Position numbers and translations under genes: made by a program
From: Dictyoglomaceae bacterium
GTDB taxonomy: Bacteria > Dictyoglomota > Dictyoglomia > Dictyoglomales > Dictyoglomaceae
Reading direction: 5' to 3'
DNA length: 5,631 nucleotides
Assembly: GCA_028276205.1 (NCBI GenBank)
Contig: JAPYWU010000094.1
Coordinates: 1 to 5,631, forward strand
Shown: positions 5,552 through 5,631 of the stretch, piece after piece
Position numbering within the stretch: the first letter of the stretch is position 1
How the letters are laid out: every line of letters starts with the position of its first letter
Notes under the pieces: model-generated
What the model was told of the DNA's origin: nothing
Database searches by the model: none
The model's input: the letters and a program-made list of their open reading frames with translations, nothing else

Positions 5552-5631
5552 AGCTCTCTCTCCTTTGAATATAAAAAGCATGCTACTCTATGTTCTGAAT
5601 TTACATTTATCAATTCAGGTACATTAACTTT
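5548..5631 (-). CDS. C-terminal end of the first Opp/Dpp-type ABC ATPase (OppD-like), cut by window edge
   Basis: The last 27 codons are visible, in a different frame from the downstream ATPase, ending HRVACFLYSKEREL and TGA. The stretch VPELINVNSEHRVACFLYS matches the usual ending of the OppD/DppD C-terminal extension, including the final Cys of the cysteine set, as C313 does in the partner protein. The TGA (5550-5548) overlaps the partner's ATG as ATGA, the standard arrangement of paired OppD-OppF genes. Family assignment rests on this short tail and on the neighbour. Confidence 0.8.
   Translation of the reverse strand, partial: KVNVPELINVNSEHRVACFLYSKEREL
5560..5566 (-). promoter_or_regulatory. 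Ribosome binding site fixing the start of the second ABC ATPase
   Basis: AAAGGAG lies within the coding end of the upstream ATPase, 8 nt before the ATG at 5551, in a purine-rich stretch. It supports translation restart after the ATGA overlap. Confidence 0.7.

Noticed and set aside
5552..5581. Ten-residue N-terminal extension of the second ABC ATPase
   Set aside because: It would sit inside the end of the upstream ATPase gene without a ribosome site. The ATG at 5551 has both a good site and the usual ATGA overlap.
5331..5627. Plus-strand open frame of 98 codons
   Set aside because: It is antisense to the ABC ATPase pair and has no recognisable motifs or ribosome site.

Overview
The window is AT-rich (about one third G+C by eye). 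It has strong GGAGG-type ribosome sites, tightly packed genes, Arg codons dominated by AGA/AGG, and proteins typical of an anaerobic, plant-polysaccharide-degrading thermophile. The set is a GH67 alpha-glucuronidase, Opp-type ABC ATPases, a ferredoxin-like DUF362 protein and a flavodiiron-like protein. My best guess is a Dictyoglomus-like or Thermotoga-like bacterium. This is an inference from gene content and style, not a database match.

Layout, left to right. (1) Positions 1-1316, minus strand: the first 438 residues of an alpha-glucuronidase (AguA, GH67), cut by the window edge. (2) Positions 1317-1494: a divergent, very AT-rich promoter region. It holds an extended -10 promoter for aguA, a candidate promoter for the rightward genes, and a 44-bp imperfect palindrome between them. 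(3) Positions 1495-2813, plus strand: a two-gene operon with a metallo-beta-lactamase-fold protein of the flavodiiron/ODP type (no flavodoxin domain, unexplained C-terminal extension) and a 66-residue FmdB-type zinc-ribbon protein. (4) Positions 2812-2843: a perfect 11-bp hairpin filling the whole gap between convergent genes. (5) Positions 4504-2844, minus strand: a translationally coupled pair (ATGA overlap), a macro-domain protein followed by a DUF362 protein with two 4Fe-4S motifs. (6) Positions 5631-4598, minus strand: the tail of one Opp/Dpp-type ABC ATPase and the complete second ATPase, again joined by an ATGA overlap.

How they may work together. AguA removes 4-O-methylglucuronic acid from short xylo-oligosaccharides in the cytoplasm, and Opp-type importers in such organisms often import oligosaccharides. 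The two ends of the window may therefore both serve xylan use, although the link is only by proximity. The middle looks like redox and stress housekeeping: a non-heme diiron oxygen-interacting protein, a small zinc-ribbon protein, an ADP-ribose-type macro domain and an iron-sulfur protein. No mobile element, CRISPR array, tRNA or rRNA was found. The least explained items are the altered diiron site and C-terminal domain of the MBL protein, the coupled macro-DUF362 pair, and the palindrome beside the divergent promoters.
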